The notes under the pieces: model-generated
What the model was told of the DNA's origin: nothing
Seen by the model: only the letters and a program-made list of their open reading frames with translations
The model's database searches: none
Source: Sphingobium sp. JS3065
GTDB lineage: Bacteria > Pseudomonadota > Alphaproteobacteria > Sphingomonadales > Sphingomonadaceae
Reading direction: 5' to 3'
Assembly (NCBI RefSeq): GCF_026427355.1
Contig: NZ_CP102664.1
Span: forward strand, 992,001 to 1,056,000
DNA length: 64,000 bases
In this document: positions 1 to 7,924 of the stretch, one piece after another
Numbering within the stretch: the first letter of the stretch is position 1
How the letters are laid out: each line of letters starts with the position of its first letter
Position numbers and translations under genes: made by a program

Positions 1-29
1 CGCCGGGCCAGACAGGAAAGGACAAGGCC

Positions 30-950
30 ATGGCCGACCCGCAAATCCGTGAAGCCACCCGCATCGTCGAGGCCGCGAGCAATGCGCGGCCCGCCGTCAT
101 CCGCAGCTTCTTCGACGAGGACACGTTTACCGTGACCCACGTCATCTCAGATCCCGCCACGGCCAAGGCCGCGATCATCGATAGCGTGCTCGATTTCGAT
201 CCGGCTTCGGGGCGCACCTCCTTCGCGTCGGCCGACAAGGTGATCGACTATATCCGGAGCGAAGGGCTCGAGGTCGAATGGCTGCTGGAGACGCACGCCC
301 ATGCCGACCATCTGTCGGCCGCGCCCTATCTTCAGGAGAAGCTGGGCGGCACGCTGGCGATCGGTCGCCATATTCTCACCGTGCAGGAGGTCTTCGGCAA
401 GATCTTCAACGAGGGAACGCGCTTTGCTCGCGACGGCTCGCAGTTCGACCGGCTGTTCGATGACGGCGACCGTTTCAGGGTCGGCTCGATCGAGGCGATC
501 GCGCTGCATGTGCCGGGCCATACGCCCGCCGACATGACCTATGTGATCGGCGATGCGGCGTTCATCGGCGACACGCTGTTCATGCCCGACTACGGCACGG
601 CCCGCGCCGACTTCCCGGGCGGCGATGCGCGCACGCTTTATCGGTCGATCCGCCGCCTGCTGTCGCTCCCCGATCAGACCGGCCTTCATCTTTGCCACGA
701 CTACAAGGCCCCCGGGCGCGACACCTATGCCTGGGAAACGTCGGTCGGCGAGGAGCGAGAGCATAATGTCCATGTTCGCGACGGGGTGAGCGAGGACCAG
801 TTCGTCGCCATGCGCGAGGCGCGCGATGCGACGCTCGGGATGCCGCGCCTCATTCTGCCGTCCATCCAGGTCAACATGCGCGGCGGCCACCTGCCCGAGC
901 CGGAAGACAATGGCATGCGCTACCTCAAGCTGCCGATAAACGCGCTGTAA
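30..950 (+). CDS. MBL-fold metallo-hydrolase, persulfide (sulfur) dioxygenase-like
   Basis: The 306-residue protein has the metallo-beta-lactamase fold signature HxHxDH at residues 89-94 (THAHADH), followed by His164 in VPGHTP, Asp181 in GDTLF and His223 in LCHDY, the metal ligands of the glyoxalase II / ETHE1 branch. Proteins of this length and layout include the Blh/ETHE1-like persulfide dioxygenases, which oxidise glutathione persulfide to sulfite in the cytoplasm. The start at 30 follows a purine-rich AAAGGACAAGG. The next gene, a TauE/SafE exporter, begins 4 bases after the stop, which fits sulfite or thiosulfate being exported after oxidation. The substrate is inferred from family and neighbour; a glyoxalase-type role cannot be excluded. 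Confidence 0.85.
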   Translation: MADPQIREATRIVEAASNARPAVIRSFFDEDTFTVTHVISDPATAKAAIIDSVLDFDPASGRTSFASADKVIDYIRSEGLEVEWLLETHAHADHLSAAPYLQEKLGGTLAIGRHILTVQEVFGKIFNEGTRFARDGSQFDRLFDDGDRFRVGSIEAIALHVPGHTPADMTYVIGDAAFIGDTLFMPDYGTARADFPGGDARTLYRSIRRLLSLPDQTGLHLCHDYKAPGRDTYAWETSVGEEREHNVHVRDGVSEDQFVAMREARDATLGMPRLILPSIQVNMRGGHLPEPEDNGMRYLKLPINAL

Positions 951-954
951 GGCC

Positions 955-1743
955 ATGGCACTCGAATCCATCCAATATCTGCTTGGTGCCGGATCGGGCT
1001 CGCTCGTCGGATTCACGCTGGGGCTGGTGGGCGGTGGGGGCTCAATCCTCGCCGTCCCGCTCATGGTCTATCTGGTCGGCGTCGCCTCGCCGCATGTCGC
1101 GATCGGCACCAGCGCGCTGGCGGTCGCCGCCAATGCCGGGGCCAATCTCGTTCCCCACGCGCGCCAGCGGACGATCAAATGGCGTTGCGCCGGCATGTTC
1201 GCCGCTGCTGGTGTCGCCGGCGCCTATGCCGGATCGACACTCGGTAAAGCGTTCGATGGACAGAAGCTGCTGTTCCTGTTCGCTCTGCTGATGGTCCTGG
1301 TTGGCGGGCTGATGCTAAAAAGCCGGGGCGATCCCGGCAATCCCGATGTCCAATGCCGGCGCGAGAATGCGCCCAAGGTGATCGGTTATGGGGCCGCCAC
1401 TGGTCTCTTTTCCGGGTTCTTCGGCATCGGCGGGGGCTTCCTGATCGTGCCGGGACTGATGGCTTCGACCGGGATGCCGATGCGCAACGCCGTCGGATCG
1501 TCGCTGGTCGCCGTCACCGCTTTTGGTCTGACGGCCGCGCTCAACTATGCCCTTTCCGGCTTGGTTGATTGGGGGCTTGCTGCGGCGTTCATCGCCGGCG
1601 GCGTCATCGGCGGCCTTGTGGGCGCGGCGCTCTCTCGGCGGCTGTCGGCGCACAAGGGGGCGCTCAATACGATATTCGCACTGCTGATCTTTGCGGTTGC
1701 CGCCTACATGCTGTGGCAAAGTACCGCCGCGATCCTGGGCTGA
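955..1743 (+). CDS. TauE/SafE family sulfite exporter-like membrane protein
   Basis: This 262-residue, very hydrophobic protein has the two internal repeats of the TauE/SafE (DUF81) family. The first carries a glycine-rich GLVGGGGSILAVP near residues 22-34 and the second GFFGIGGGFLIVPG near residues 155-168. About eight membrane segments are expected. Family members export sulfite, sulfoacetate or related organosulfur anions across the inner membrane. The start lies 4 bases after the stop of the persulfide-dioxygenase-like gene, so the two are almost certainly co-transcribed as a sulfide-detoxification pair. The substrate is inferred from this pairing. Confidence 0.85.
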   Translation: MALESIQYLLGAGSGSLVGFTLGLVGGGGSILAVPLMVYLVGVASPHVAIGTSALAVAANAGANLVPHARQRTIKWRCAGMFAAAGVAGAYAGSTLGKAFDGQKLLFLFALLMVLVGGLMLKSRGDPGNPDVQCRRENAPKVIGYGAATGLFSGFFGIGGGFLIVPGLMASTGMPMRNAVGSSLVAVTAFGLTAALNYALSGLVDWGLAAAFIAGGVIGGLVGAALSRRLSAHKGALNTIFALLIFAVAAYMLWQSTAAILG

Positions 1744-1771
1744 TTCTTGAAACGACGATGGGAGTACATCG

Positions 1772-2632
1772 ATGAACGATGCTGGCGAGAACAGGGAAGG
1801 TTTGGCCGCGCACGATTGGGCCGGCCAGGCGGGCATGCGTTGGCTCGCCCAGCTCGACCGCTTCGAAAGCATGATCGAGCCGATCGGCAGGGCGTTGCTT
1901 GCCCAGGCCGCATACAACGCCGGCGAAACGGTGGTCGATGTCGGATGCGGCGGTGGCTGGACCACGCGGCAGATCGCCACGGCCGTCGGCAACACCGGAT
2001 TTGCGCTCGGCCTCGACATCTCACCCGATCTGGTGGGGATGGCCAGGGAACGGGCACAGCGCGCGGGCCTTGCCAATATCCGCTTCGAGCAGGGCGATGC
2101 CGCGACGACGATGCTGGAGGAAGCGCCGTTCGATCGGCTGTTCTCGCGCTTCGGTTCGATGTTCTTCGCTGAGCCTTATCCCGCTTTCGCCAATCTGCGC
2201 CGGATGTTGCGCGATGGCGGGCGGCTCGACATCGCTGTCTGGGCGTCCATCGCTGACAATCCGTGGCAGCTTAGTGTCATGGGCATCATCAAGGAGCATA
2301 TGGACCTGCCGACGCCGCAGTCGCGCGCGCCGGGACCATTCGCGCTCGGCGAGCAGGACTATGTGATCGACCTTCTCCAAAGCGCGGGTTTCTGCGAGGT
2401 CAGATTCGATGCCTGGACAGGTGAGCAGCGCGTGGGCGGCCCCGGCAGTGATCCCGAGAGCGCCGCTCGCTTCGTGCTTGAGGGGATGCAGATCGGCGAT
2501 CTTGTTCGACAGAACGGGGCAGAGGTACGCAAGGCCATTCACCAGCATCTTGTCGAGCTGTTCGAGCGCCATTGCGATGAGAATGGCGTTCATGTGGGGG
2601 CGAAGGCCTGGCTGGTGAGCGCACGGGCCTGA
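1772..2632 (+). CDS. Class I SAM-dependent methyltransferase
   Basis: This 286-residue protein has methyltransferase motif I (VVDVGCGGGWTT) around residues 54-65, followed by an acidic-loop strand (FALGLDIS) and FEQGDAATTM, a standard Rossmann SAM-binding fold. It resembles UbiE/Methyltransf_11-type small-molecule methyltransferases. The ATG is preceded by GGGAG at a 7-base spacing. It follows the sulfur genes by 28 bases and could be in the same transcript. The substrate is not evident; metalloid (arsenite-type) methyltransferases would show extra conserved cysteines that I do not see. Confidence 0.8.
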   Translation: MNDAGENREGLAAHDWAGQAGMRWLAQLDRFESMIEPIGRALLAQAAYNAGETVVDVGCGGGWTTRQIATAVGNTGFALGLDISPDLVGMARERAQRAGLANIRFEQGDAATTMLEEAPFDRLFSRFGSMFFAEPYPAFANLRRMLRDGGRLDIAVWASIADNPWQLSVMGIIKEHMDLPTPQSRAPGPFALGEQDYVIDLLQSAGFCEVRFDAWTGEQRVGGPGSDPESAARFVLEGMQIGDLVRQNGAEVRKAIHQHLVELFERHCDENGVHVGAKAWLVSARA

Positions 2633-2657
2633 GAGCATTCAAGAAAAGGGTGATAAT

Positions 2658-2909
2658 ATGGCGCGCAAGAAGCTATCGCTTCGGCTTCCGGGGAAAGGTT
2701 CATCCGATGGTGACGCTGCCAATTCCGAGGAAATAGCGGCGGCGCTCGCACTGATCGAGACGCATGGGCAACGTGCCGGACAGGCTCTTGTCGATGAGGC
2801 GCAGGCTGCCATCAAGGCTCGCGACGATCACCGTGTTTTGTTTCTGGAACGTGTGCGCGTCGCCCTATTGACGATCGAGCCATCCTCGTCCGCCATGCGG
2901 CCTCAATGA
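2658..2909 (+). CDS. Small hypothetical protein
   Basis: An 83-residue frame starts 25 bases after the methyltransferase, with an AAAAGGG stretch upstream of the ATG. The product is a basic N-terminus (MARKKLSLRLPGKG) followed by a predicted helix rich in Ala, Glu and Gln. I do not recognise a family. Its stop overlaps the end of the convergent tonB-like gene by 7 bases. It could be a small accessory protein of the preceding operon or non-coding; the moderate score reflects plausible composition and ribosome site only. Confidence 0.4.
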   Translation: MARKKLSLRLPGKGSSDGDAANSEEIAAALALIETHGQRAGQALVDEAQAAIKARDDHRVLFLERVRVALLTIEPSSSAMRPQ

Positions 2910-3619
2910 AAGCTGAATGGTATCGTAAAGACCAACTGCTCGCTTTCCACGCCCATAGGCGGTGTTGGAAAAGGAGCAGCATTGCGCACCGTGCGGAGCG
3001 CCAGGCGATCGAGCGCGGCATTCCCGCTGCTGCCGGCCAGCTCGACGGCAATCAGCGCGCCGTCAGCCCCGACGATGAAGCGGACCGTTGCGACCCCGTC
3101 GAGGTGGATCCCCGCGGGCTTGCGCGCGGCTATTCGCGCCCAGAGCTGGCGCTGATAGGCCGCAAGCGCGGACTGTTTCTTATCATCCTGGGCTTGCGGC
3201 GGCGCGACCTCGGGTTCCGGCGCGGGCGGTCTGCTTACCGGCGCGACAGCGAACGGAGAGGCGATTGCTGGAGCAGCGGGTATAGGCGACGAAGCTGGTC
3301 CGCCTCTTTCTCCCGTCGTAGCCAGCTCGGGCGGGTGCGCAGGGCGCCGCTCCGGCGATAGGCGGGCCTCGTCTGTCCGCGATCGCGACAACGTTGAAGG
3401 CGGTGGTGACGGTGGCGACGGGGTAAACAACCGGAAGCGGCTCACCTGCACAGGCTGCGTCATTCGCAGCCGTCCCGATAGATTGGCATTGAGCGCCACT
3501 AGCACCAGCAGGCAGCATGACGCGGCGGCAAGGCCCGCGCCCAGGCGCTGCGACCAGGCCGAGGGCTGGCCATAGCCTGCCCTCGGCTCCTCGTTCATGT
3601 CGTGCGAGTTCGGGAGCAT
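2903..3619 (-). CDS. Energy transducer TonB-like protein
   Basis: This 238-residue protein has the classic TonB layout: a cytoplasmic N-terminus, one membrane anchor around residues 29-50 (GLAAASCCLLVLVALNA), a long Pro/Ala/Ser-rich periplasmic linker (about residues 65-145), and a C-terminal TonB domain (about 150-238, with GVATVRFIVGADG and LDRLALRTVRNAAPFPTPP). TonB passes proton-motive force from ExbB/ExbD to outer-membrane receptors. The gene starts 6 bases after the TonB-dependent receptor stop, so it is probably a dedicated partner for that receptor. No exbB/exbD is present here, so the chromosomal pair would be used. A downstream Met (position 3598) is an alternative start. Confidence 0.82.
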   Translation of the reverse strand: MLPNSHDMNEEPRAGYGQPSAWSQRLGAGLAAASCCLLVLVALNANLSGRLRMTQPVQVSRFRLFTPSPPSPPPSTLSRSRTDEARLSPERRPAHPPELATTGERGGPASSPIPAAPAIASPFAVAPVSRPPAPEPEVAPPQAQDDKKQSALAAYQRQLWARIAARKPAGIHLDGVATVRFIVGADGALIAVELAGSSGNAALDRLALRTVRNAAPFPTPPMGVESEQLVFTIPFSFH

Positions 3620-3625
3620 GGGCGC

Positions 3626-5860
3626 TCAAAACGCAATCGTGATCCCGGCGTTGACCGATCGCCCCCGGCCCGGAACCGGGCGGCGCACGCCGGTCGCCTT
3701 CAGATCGCCGAGCGACATGCCGCTAAGCGGAGCATAATAGGCCTTGTCGAACAGATTGTCGGCGCCGAGCGTCAGGCGAACCTTGTCGATGCGATAGGCG
3801 AGCTGGACATTGAGCAGCGCGTAGCTGCCCGTCCGCGGTTCGTTGCGGGTCGGATCGGCGCGATCCTTTTCCGTCACGATGTCGAGGTCAATCCGGGTTT
3901 CGAGGCCGCCGATCCGATGCTCGAGGCTCAGCGCCGCATTGAACGGCATCTGGTGATAGAGCGGTGCGTGGTCGGTCAGATTCTGGCCGTGCAGCCAGCT
4001 CGCGCGCGCGGTCAGACGCGCGGTGCCGGCCGACGACGATGACCATAGCGGCACGGCGCCCGATATGTCGATGCCGTAGATCTCTGCCTTCTGGTTGGCG
4101 AACTGCAATTGAACGAACCCGGTCGGACTGCCCATCATGTCGGTGAAGTCCGCCAGCTTAAAGGCGTCGATATATTCGTCGACATGGGTGTAATAGGGCG
4201 CGATCTTGAACGACCAGCCATCCTTGCCGCCTCCGGAAATGGCCAGGGCGGCGCTCAGCGTATCGGCCTTTTCGGGGCGAAGGTCGAGGTTGCCGACATA
4301 GCCGTTCCCGTCGCCGAACCACCCGATCATGCGGCTCGCCATGCTGCCCCGGCCCCAGCTATAGCGCTCGTAGATATTGGGCGAGCGAACCTTGCGGGCA
4401 TAGCCGATCTCGATATCCGCCCCGTCCGAAAGCGCGTAGCGGACCAGCAGGCTGCCGCTCCAATTGCTGTCGTGGCGCTTGCGGTCGGCCTTGTTGAACG
4501 CCGCTGCCGCCATGACATCGGCCATCTGCATCATGCCGGTGCCATAGGGCGCGACCTTGCCGGTGTTCATCCAGACCTGATCGTTACGGATGCCGGCGAT
4601 GAGGGAGAAACCGCTATCCCAGCGCGTTTCCCACTCGAGGAAGGTGCCGAGCCGATCGCGCTTGGCCCCGTTGACGTTGATGAACGCATTCGGCCCCATC
4701 ATCATATTGCCCACAACGGGCGGCCAATAGTCGTTGAGCCATTGATGCTGGAATTCGCTGCCCAGGCGCAGCGTGCCGCCGCCGAGCAATATATCCGCCT
4801 GGACGGTATAGCTCGCGCTGTGGACCTCCGTGTTCATCGGCATCCCGCCGGTCGCGGTCCCGCCCTTGTCGGCGAGGAAGTTCATGACGTGGTCGGTGTC
4901 GCGCCAGCTCGCCCGCACATCGAGATTGCCCCAATCGAAGACGCCGGCATAATGGCCGTTCAGGAACCACGACTTGTTGGACGTCATGTCCATATATTGG
5001 TTCGGGAAACCCTCATAGGGCGCGAAATGATAGCCGCCTTTCAGCTCGATCAGGCCGTTGCTGACTTGCGCTGCGAGATTGAGGCTGTGGTCGGTCTTGG
5101 CATATTCGCTGGATCGCACGACGCCCAGCGAGCCGCCGCCCTTGAAATTGTCGGCTTGAGTGTAGGAGCCATTGTAAGTCAGGCTGACCTTGTCGCTCGC
5201 GGCCGTCACTGACAGGGCGCCGCCGAACCCGTCGCCATTGCTGCGATAGAAGGCCGAGGTTTCGCCGGTCAGCAGCGTTTCCCCTTGCTTAGCAAAGCGG
5301 GGCGGAGCGCTCTCGACGCGAATGATCCCGCCGATGCTGTCGCCGCCATAGCTGACTGGCGAAACGCCGGTAATGACGTCGATCGCGCTCACGGTTTGCG
5401 GATCGGTGTAGGACAGGGGCGGATTCATATCGTTCGGACAGGCCGAGGCAATCGCCACGCCGTCGACCAGCACGGTCAAGCGCTGCGCTTCAAGGCCCCG
5501 GATCACCGGCAAGGTCGAGAAGCCCCCGGCCCCATAGCCGCTGACGCCGGGTACGCTTTGCAGGATCGCTGCGGTATCGCTCGAGCCGACCTGAAGGTCG
5601 CGCAGGCGCGAGGGGGAAAGCCGCTCACCCGAAACCGTCGACCCCGCCTCGCTCGCCGAGCTAACGTCGACCTCTGGCAGCGGCGTCCCGTCCTGGGCGA
5701 AGGCTCGCGAGATGGGGGCGCCCGCCAGCACAGCGACGAGTGCGGGAAAAGCGAAGCTCCCGGCGAGGCGAACCTTGAAAGTTGGTTGCTTGCTGGTGGA
5801 GCGAGCGAAGGCAGGCATGGTGGTTGCCGCGCAATGCGCGGAATCAAGCATAATCGTCAT
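3626..5860 (-). CDS. TonB-dependent copper receptor, OprC-like
   Basis: This is a large outer-membrane barrel receptor of about 744 residues. It has a plug domain (IRGLEAQRLTVLVDGVAIASACPNDMNPPLSY) and a C-terminal aromatic barrel strand ending ITIAF. The CPNDMNPP segment with its Cys and Met matches the substrate-loop motif I associate with the TonB-dependent copper receptor OprC/NosA family, and Met-rich stretches (GTGMMQMADVM, MMMGPNAF) suit copper binding. I chose the ATG at 5860 because AGGA lies 7 bases upstream; a GTG at 5878 would add six residues. The neighbours are a DUF2946 protein upstream and TonB downstream. Copper as the ligand is inferred. Confidence 0.85.
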   Translation of the reverse strand: MTIMLDSAHCAATTMPAFARSTSKQPTFKVRLAGSFAFPALVAVLAGAPISRAFAQDGTPLPEVDVSSASEAGSTVSGERLSPSRLRDLQVGSSDTAAILQSVPGVSGYGAGGFSTLPVIRGLEAQRLTVLVDGVAIASACPNDMNPPLSYTDPQTVSAIDVITGVSPVSYGGDSIGGIIRVESAPPRFAKQGETLLTGETSAFYRSNGDGFGGALSVTAASDKVSLTYNGSYTQADNFKGGGSLGVVRSSEYAKTDHSLNLAAQVSNGLIELKGGYHFAPYEGFPNQYMDMTSNKSWFLNGHYAGVFDWGNLDVRASWRDTDHVMNFLADKGGTATGGMPMNTEVHSASYTVQADILLGGGTLRLGSEFQHQWLNDYWPPVVGNMMMGPNAFINVNGAKRDRLGTFLEWETRWDSGFSLIAGIRNDQVWMNTGKVAPYGTGMMQMADVMAAAAFNKADRKRHDSNWSGSLLVRYALSDGADIEIGYARKVRSPNIYERYSWGRGSMASRMIGWFGDGNGYVGNLDLRPEKADTLSAALAISGGGKDGWSFKIAPYYTHVDEYIDAFKLADFTDMMGSPTGFVQLQFANQKAEIYGIDISGAVPLWSSSSAGTARLTARASWLHGQNLTDHAPLYHQMPFNAALSLEHRIGGLETRIDLDIVTEKDRADPTRNEPRTGSYALLNVQLAYRIDKVRLTLGADNLFDKAYYAPLSGMSLGDLKATGVRRPVPGRGRSVNAGITIAF

Positions 5861-5927
5861 GTCGGAATCCTGATTCACATGCGGCGCCCCGGCGAGGGGC
5901 GCCCATCAACGGGGAATGTCGAAGGAA

Positions 5928-6326
5928 TCAGGTGGTGGGAGGACCGATCGCCGGCGGGCGCAGATAGGTGCCGCGCCGGAGGACTAGGCGGTTTGGACGC
6001 CGAAAAACCGTTGCGAGGATGAAGGCGAGGGCGACGGCTAGGAGCAGCGCATCGACGGCCGCGAGCGATGGCGAGGACAGGCCGGTAAAGGCGCAAGGCG
6101 CTTCCGCCTTCTTGTGCTCGTCATGGTCCTGCTCGCCGCCTTTGCTCGGCAACTTGATTGCGATCTTCTGAGGCCCTTGCCCCGAGCACAGCTGGACCAG
6201 GATCACGCCATTCGAGACGACCGGCATGAAACCCGCCGGCACCAACGCCTTCACGAGCAGCGCAGCGCCTAGCAGGAGCGCGCACAGCCAATGGTGCCGG
6301 ACAAGGAATTTGCGAGCTTCGGTCAC
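5928..6326 (-). CDS. DUF2946 family protein
   Basis: This 132-residue protein has an N-terminal membrane segment (WLCALLLGAALLVKALVPAGFMP), a central Cys/His/acidic region (VQLCSGQG, EQDHDEHKKAEAPCAF) and a second membrane segment near residues 85-108. This is the DUF2946 layout; the family is often found beside copper-responsive TonB-dependent receptors, as here. The start is a GTG preceded by AGAGGA at 6 bases. The Cys/His residues could bind copper in the periplasm, but no function is established. It likely heads the transcript DUF2946, receptor, tonB. Confidence 0.75.
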   Translation of the reverse strand: MTEARKFLVRHHWLCALLLGAALLVKALVPAGFMPVVSNGVILVQLCSGQGPQKIAIKLPSKGGEQDHDEHKKAEAPCAFTGLSSPSLAAVDALLLAVALAFILATVFRRPNRLVLRRGTYLRPPAIGPPTT

Positions 6327-6386
6327 GCAGCATCCTCTAAGTGCAGGCTCGTTTCATGTCGAGAATGTTTGCTTGCCGTATGTTAG

Positions 6387-7625
6387 CTAGTCGTGCCCCG
6401 CTTCATCTGGTGCCCAGATGCTGTGGGAATCGATCTGGATCTTGAGCAGAGCACGATCGGCTTCGGAGCGCGCCTCGATTTCCATTCGGCGCGCGTCATT
6501 GGCCTGCCGGCGGGCATAGAGCATATCGGAGAGGTCGATCTGCCCGAGTTGGTAACCGCGCACCGTCCTTTCGGCGGCGTCGCCGGCGCTGCGCGCCGAA
6601 GCGTCGGCATTGCGCCAGGCATCGAGCCGGGTGTGCGCGTTGGAAAGGTCGGCATTGGCGGTCGCCTCGATGCTGCGCTGCACGGCCGCGAGTTCCATGC
6701 GCGCGGCATTGGCCTCGGCTGACGCCTGATCGGCTGCGGCTCTGCGATAGCCACCGCCGAGCGGGATTAAAGCCACCACGCCCGCGCCGGCTTCCGCGCC
6801 GCCGCGCTCGCTGAACAGGCGGACGCCGAAGCTCGGGTCTGCGATGCGATCCGCTCGCACCCGACGCGAAGTCACGTTCAGACGCTGCGCTTCCTTGTCG
6901 GCGGCGCGGATCTCGTGACTGCGCTCGATTACCAGGTCGCGCATCGCTTCCAGCCCCTGGGCGGGCAGCATGGGGTCGGCCAGTTCTGGTGGTTCGGAGG
7001 GGAGCGGGATTTCCGGAAAGGACGCTGCGAAGGTCACGCGCGCCTGTTCGCGCAGCGAGAGTGACGATGCGGCCTGCGCGCGCGCCTGAGCCAGCGCCGC
7101 CTGCGCCTGGTCGAGGTCGAGTTGGGCGGCGTCTCGCAGCGTGACCCGCCGCTTTATGGCGGCGATTGCCTCCTCCAGCCCGCGGACGCTGTCGAGATCG
7201 TTGCGATAATGGCTTCCCGCAGTGAGCCAGTCGTGCCAATAGCCGGCCAGCAGCAGCGCGGTTTGATGGCGGACATCCTCCATCTGGTTTTCCGCGACCT
7301 CAATGCCGAGCGCACCGGCTTCGCGGTCGAGCGCGGCCTTGCCCGGCAGGCGGAATGGGCGGCTGATTGTCGTATCGAATTCGTCGAACCCGCCTTCGCG
7401 ATCGACGGTTCGGCGAATGTAGCTGCCGCTCACCGTCACTTCGTGGGGGCCTTTGCGCAGCATATCGCCGCGTGCCCGTGCGGCTTCGACGCGCGCAATT
7501 GCGGCGGCGACGCTGGGGTGATTGTCGAGCGCTTCGTTGACCTTGTCGGCAGGCGGCAGATCGGTATGCTGGGCCAGGGCAGGCGCGGCCGTCAGAAGGC
7601 CGAGAGCGGCGAGTACGATCCGCAT
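6387..7625 (-). CDS. TolC-family outer membrane efflux protein (CusC/CzcC-like)
   Basis: The 412-residue protein starts with a clear signal peptide (MRIVLAALGLLTAAPALA, cleaved near residue 18). It then shows the TolC-family pattern of long amphipathic helices rich in Ala, Gln, Arg and Glu (AAAIARVEAARARGD, ARAQAASSLSLREQARV). It would form the outer-membrane channel of the tripartite metal efflux pump encoded upstream. The ATG at 7625 overlaps the stop of the DUF3240 gene (TGATG), which supports this start over longer in-frame options. It is the last gene of the adaptor-pump-DUF3240-channel operon. Confidence 0.88.
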   Translation of the reverse strand: MRIVLAALGLLTAAPALAQHTDLPPADKVNEALDNHPSVAAAIARVEAARARGDMLRKGPHEVTVSGSYIRRTVDREGGFDEFDTTISRPFRLPGKAALDREAGALGIEVAENQMEDVRHQTALLLAGYWHDWLTAGSHYRNDLDSVRGLEEAIAAIKRRVTLRDAAQLDLDQAQAALAQARAQAASSLSLREQARVTFAASFPEIPLPSEPPELADPMLPAQGLEAMRDLVIERSHEIRAADKEAQRLNVTSRRVRADRIADPSFGVRLFSERGGAEAGAGVVALIPLGGGYRRAAADQASAEANAARMELAAVQRSIEATANADLSNAHTRLDAWRNADASARSAGDAAERTVRGYQLGQIDLSDMLYARRQANDARRMEIEARSEADRALLKIQIDSHSIWAPDEAGHD

Positions 7626-7924
7626 CAGGCGATCCTTCCATGATCGAGCAGGGGCGTCGTGCGCCACCGGACCGGCAGATCGCGCCGCGCGTCTTTTACG
7701 GTGCGGAGCAGGTCGGGCACCGCGTCCGCGCTCACGATCAGTTCGAGCGTCGAACGCTTCAATTCGCCCGACACGCGCTCGGCGGTTCCCGCATCGCCAA
7801 AATCGCGACCTCGCACAGCTTCCCCGCGGACATGGATTGGCGTGGGGGAGACGGCGCGGATCGCGTCCACGAGAAGCTCGGTATCGCGGGTGGCGCAATG
7901 GAGGGTGAACAGCAGGTCAGGCAT
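7625..7924 (-). CDS. DUF3240 family protein, PII-like accessory of metal RND pump
   Basis: This 99-residue cytoplasmic protein (MPDLLFTLHCATRDTELLVDAIRAV...) matches the DUF3240 pattern, a small ferredoxin-like/PII-like fold found almost only beside CusA/CzcA-type pumps. Its ATG overlaps the last 8 bases of the pump gene and its stop overlaps the ATG of the outer-membrane channel gene, so all three are translationally coupled. Two Cys/His positions near the N-terminus (LHCATRD) could be metal ligands. The role is unknown; regulation of the pump by metal or nucleotide is inferred only from position and fold. Confidence 0.72.
   Translation of the reverse strand: MPDLLFTLHCATRDTELLVDAIRAVSPTPIHVRGEAVRGRDFGDAGTAERVSGELKRSTLELIVSADAVPDLLRTVKDARRDLPVRWRTTPLLDHGRIA

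Noticed and set aside
147..1064. 305-codon minus-strand frame opposite the metallo-hydrolase
   Set aside because: Shadow frame; the plus strand has the full metal-ligand motifs and a sensible operon.
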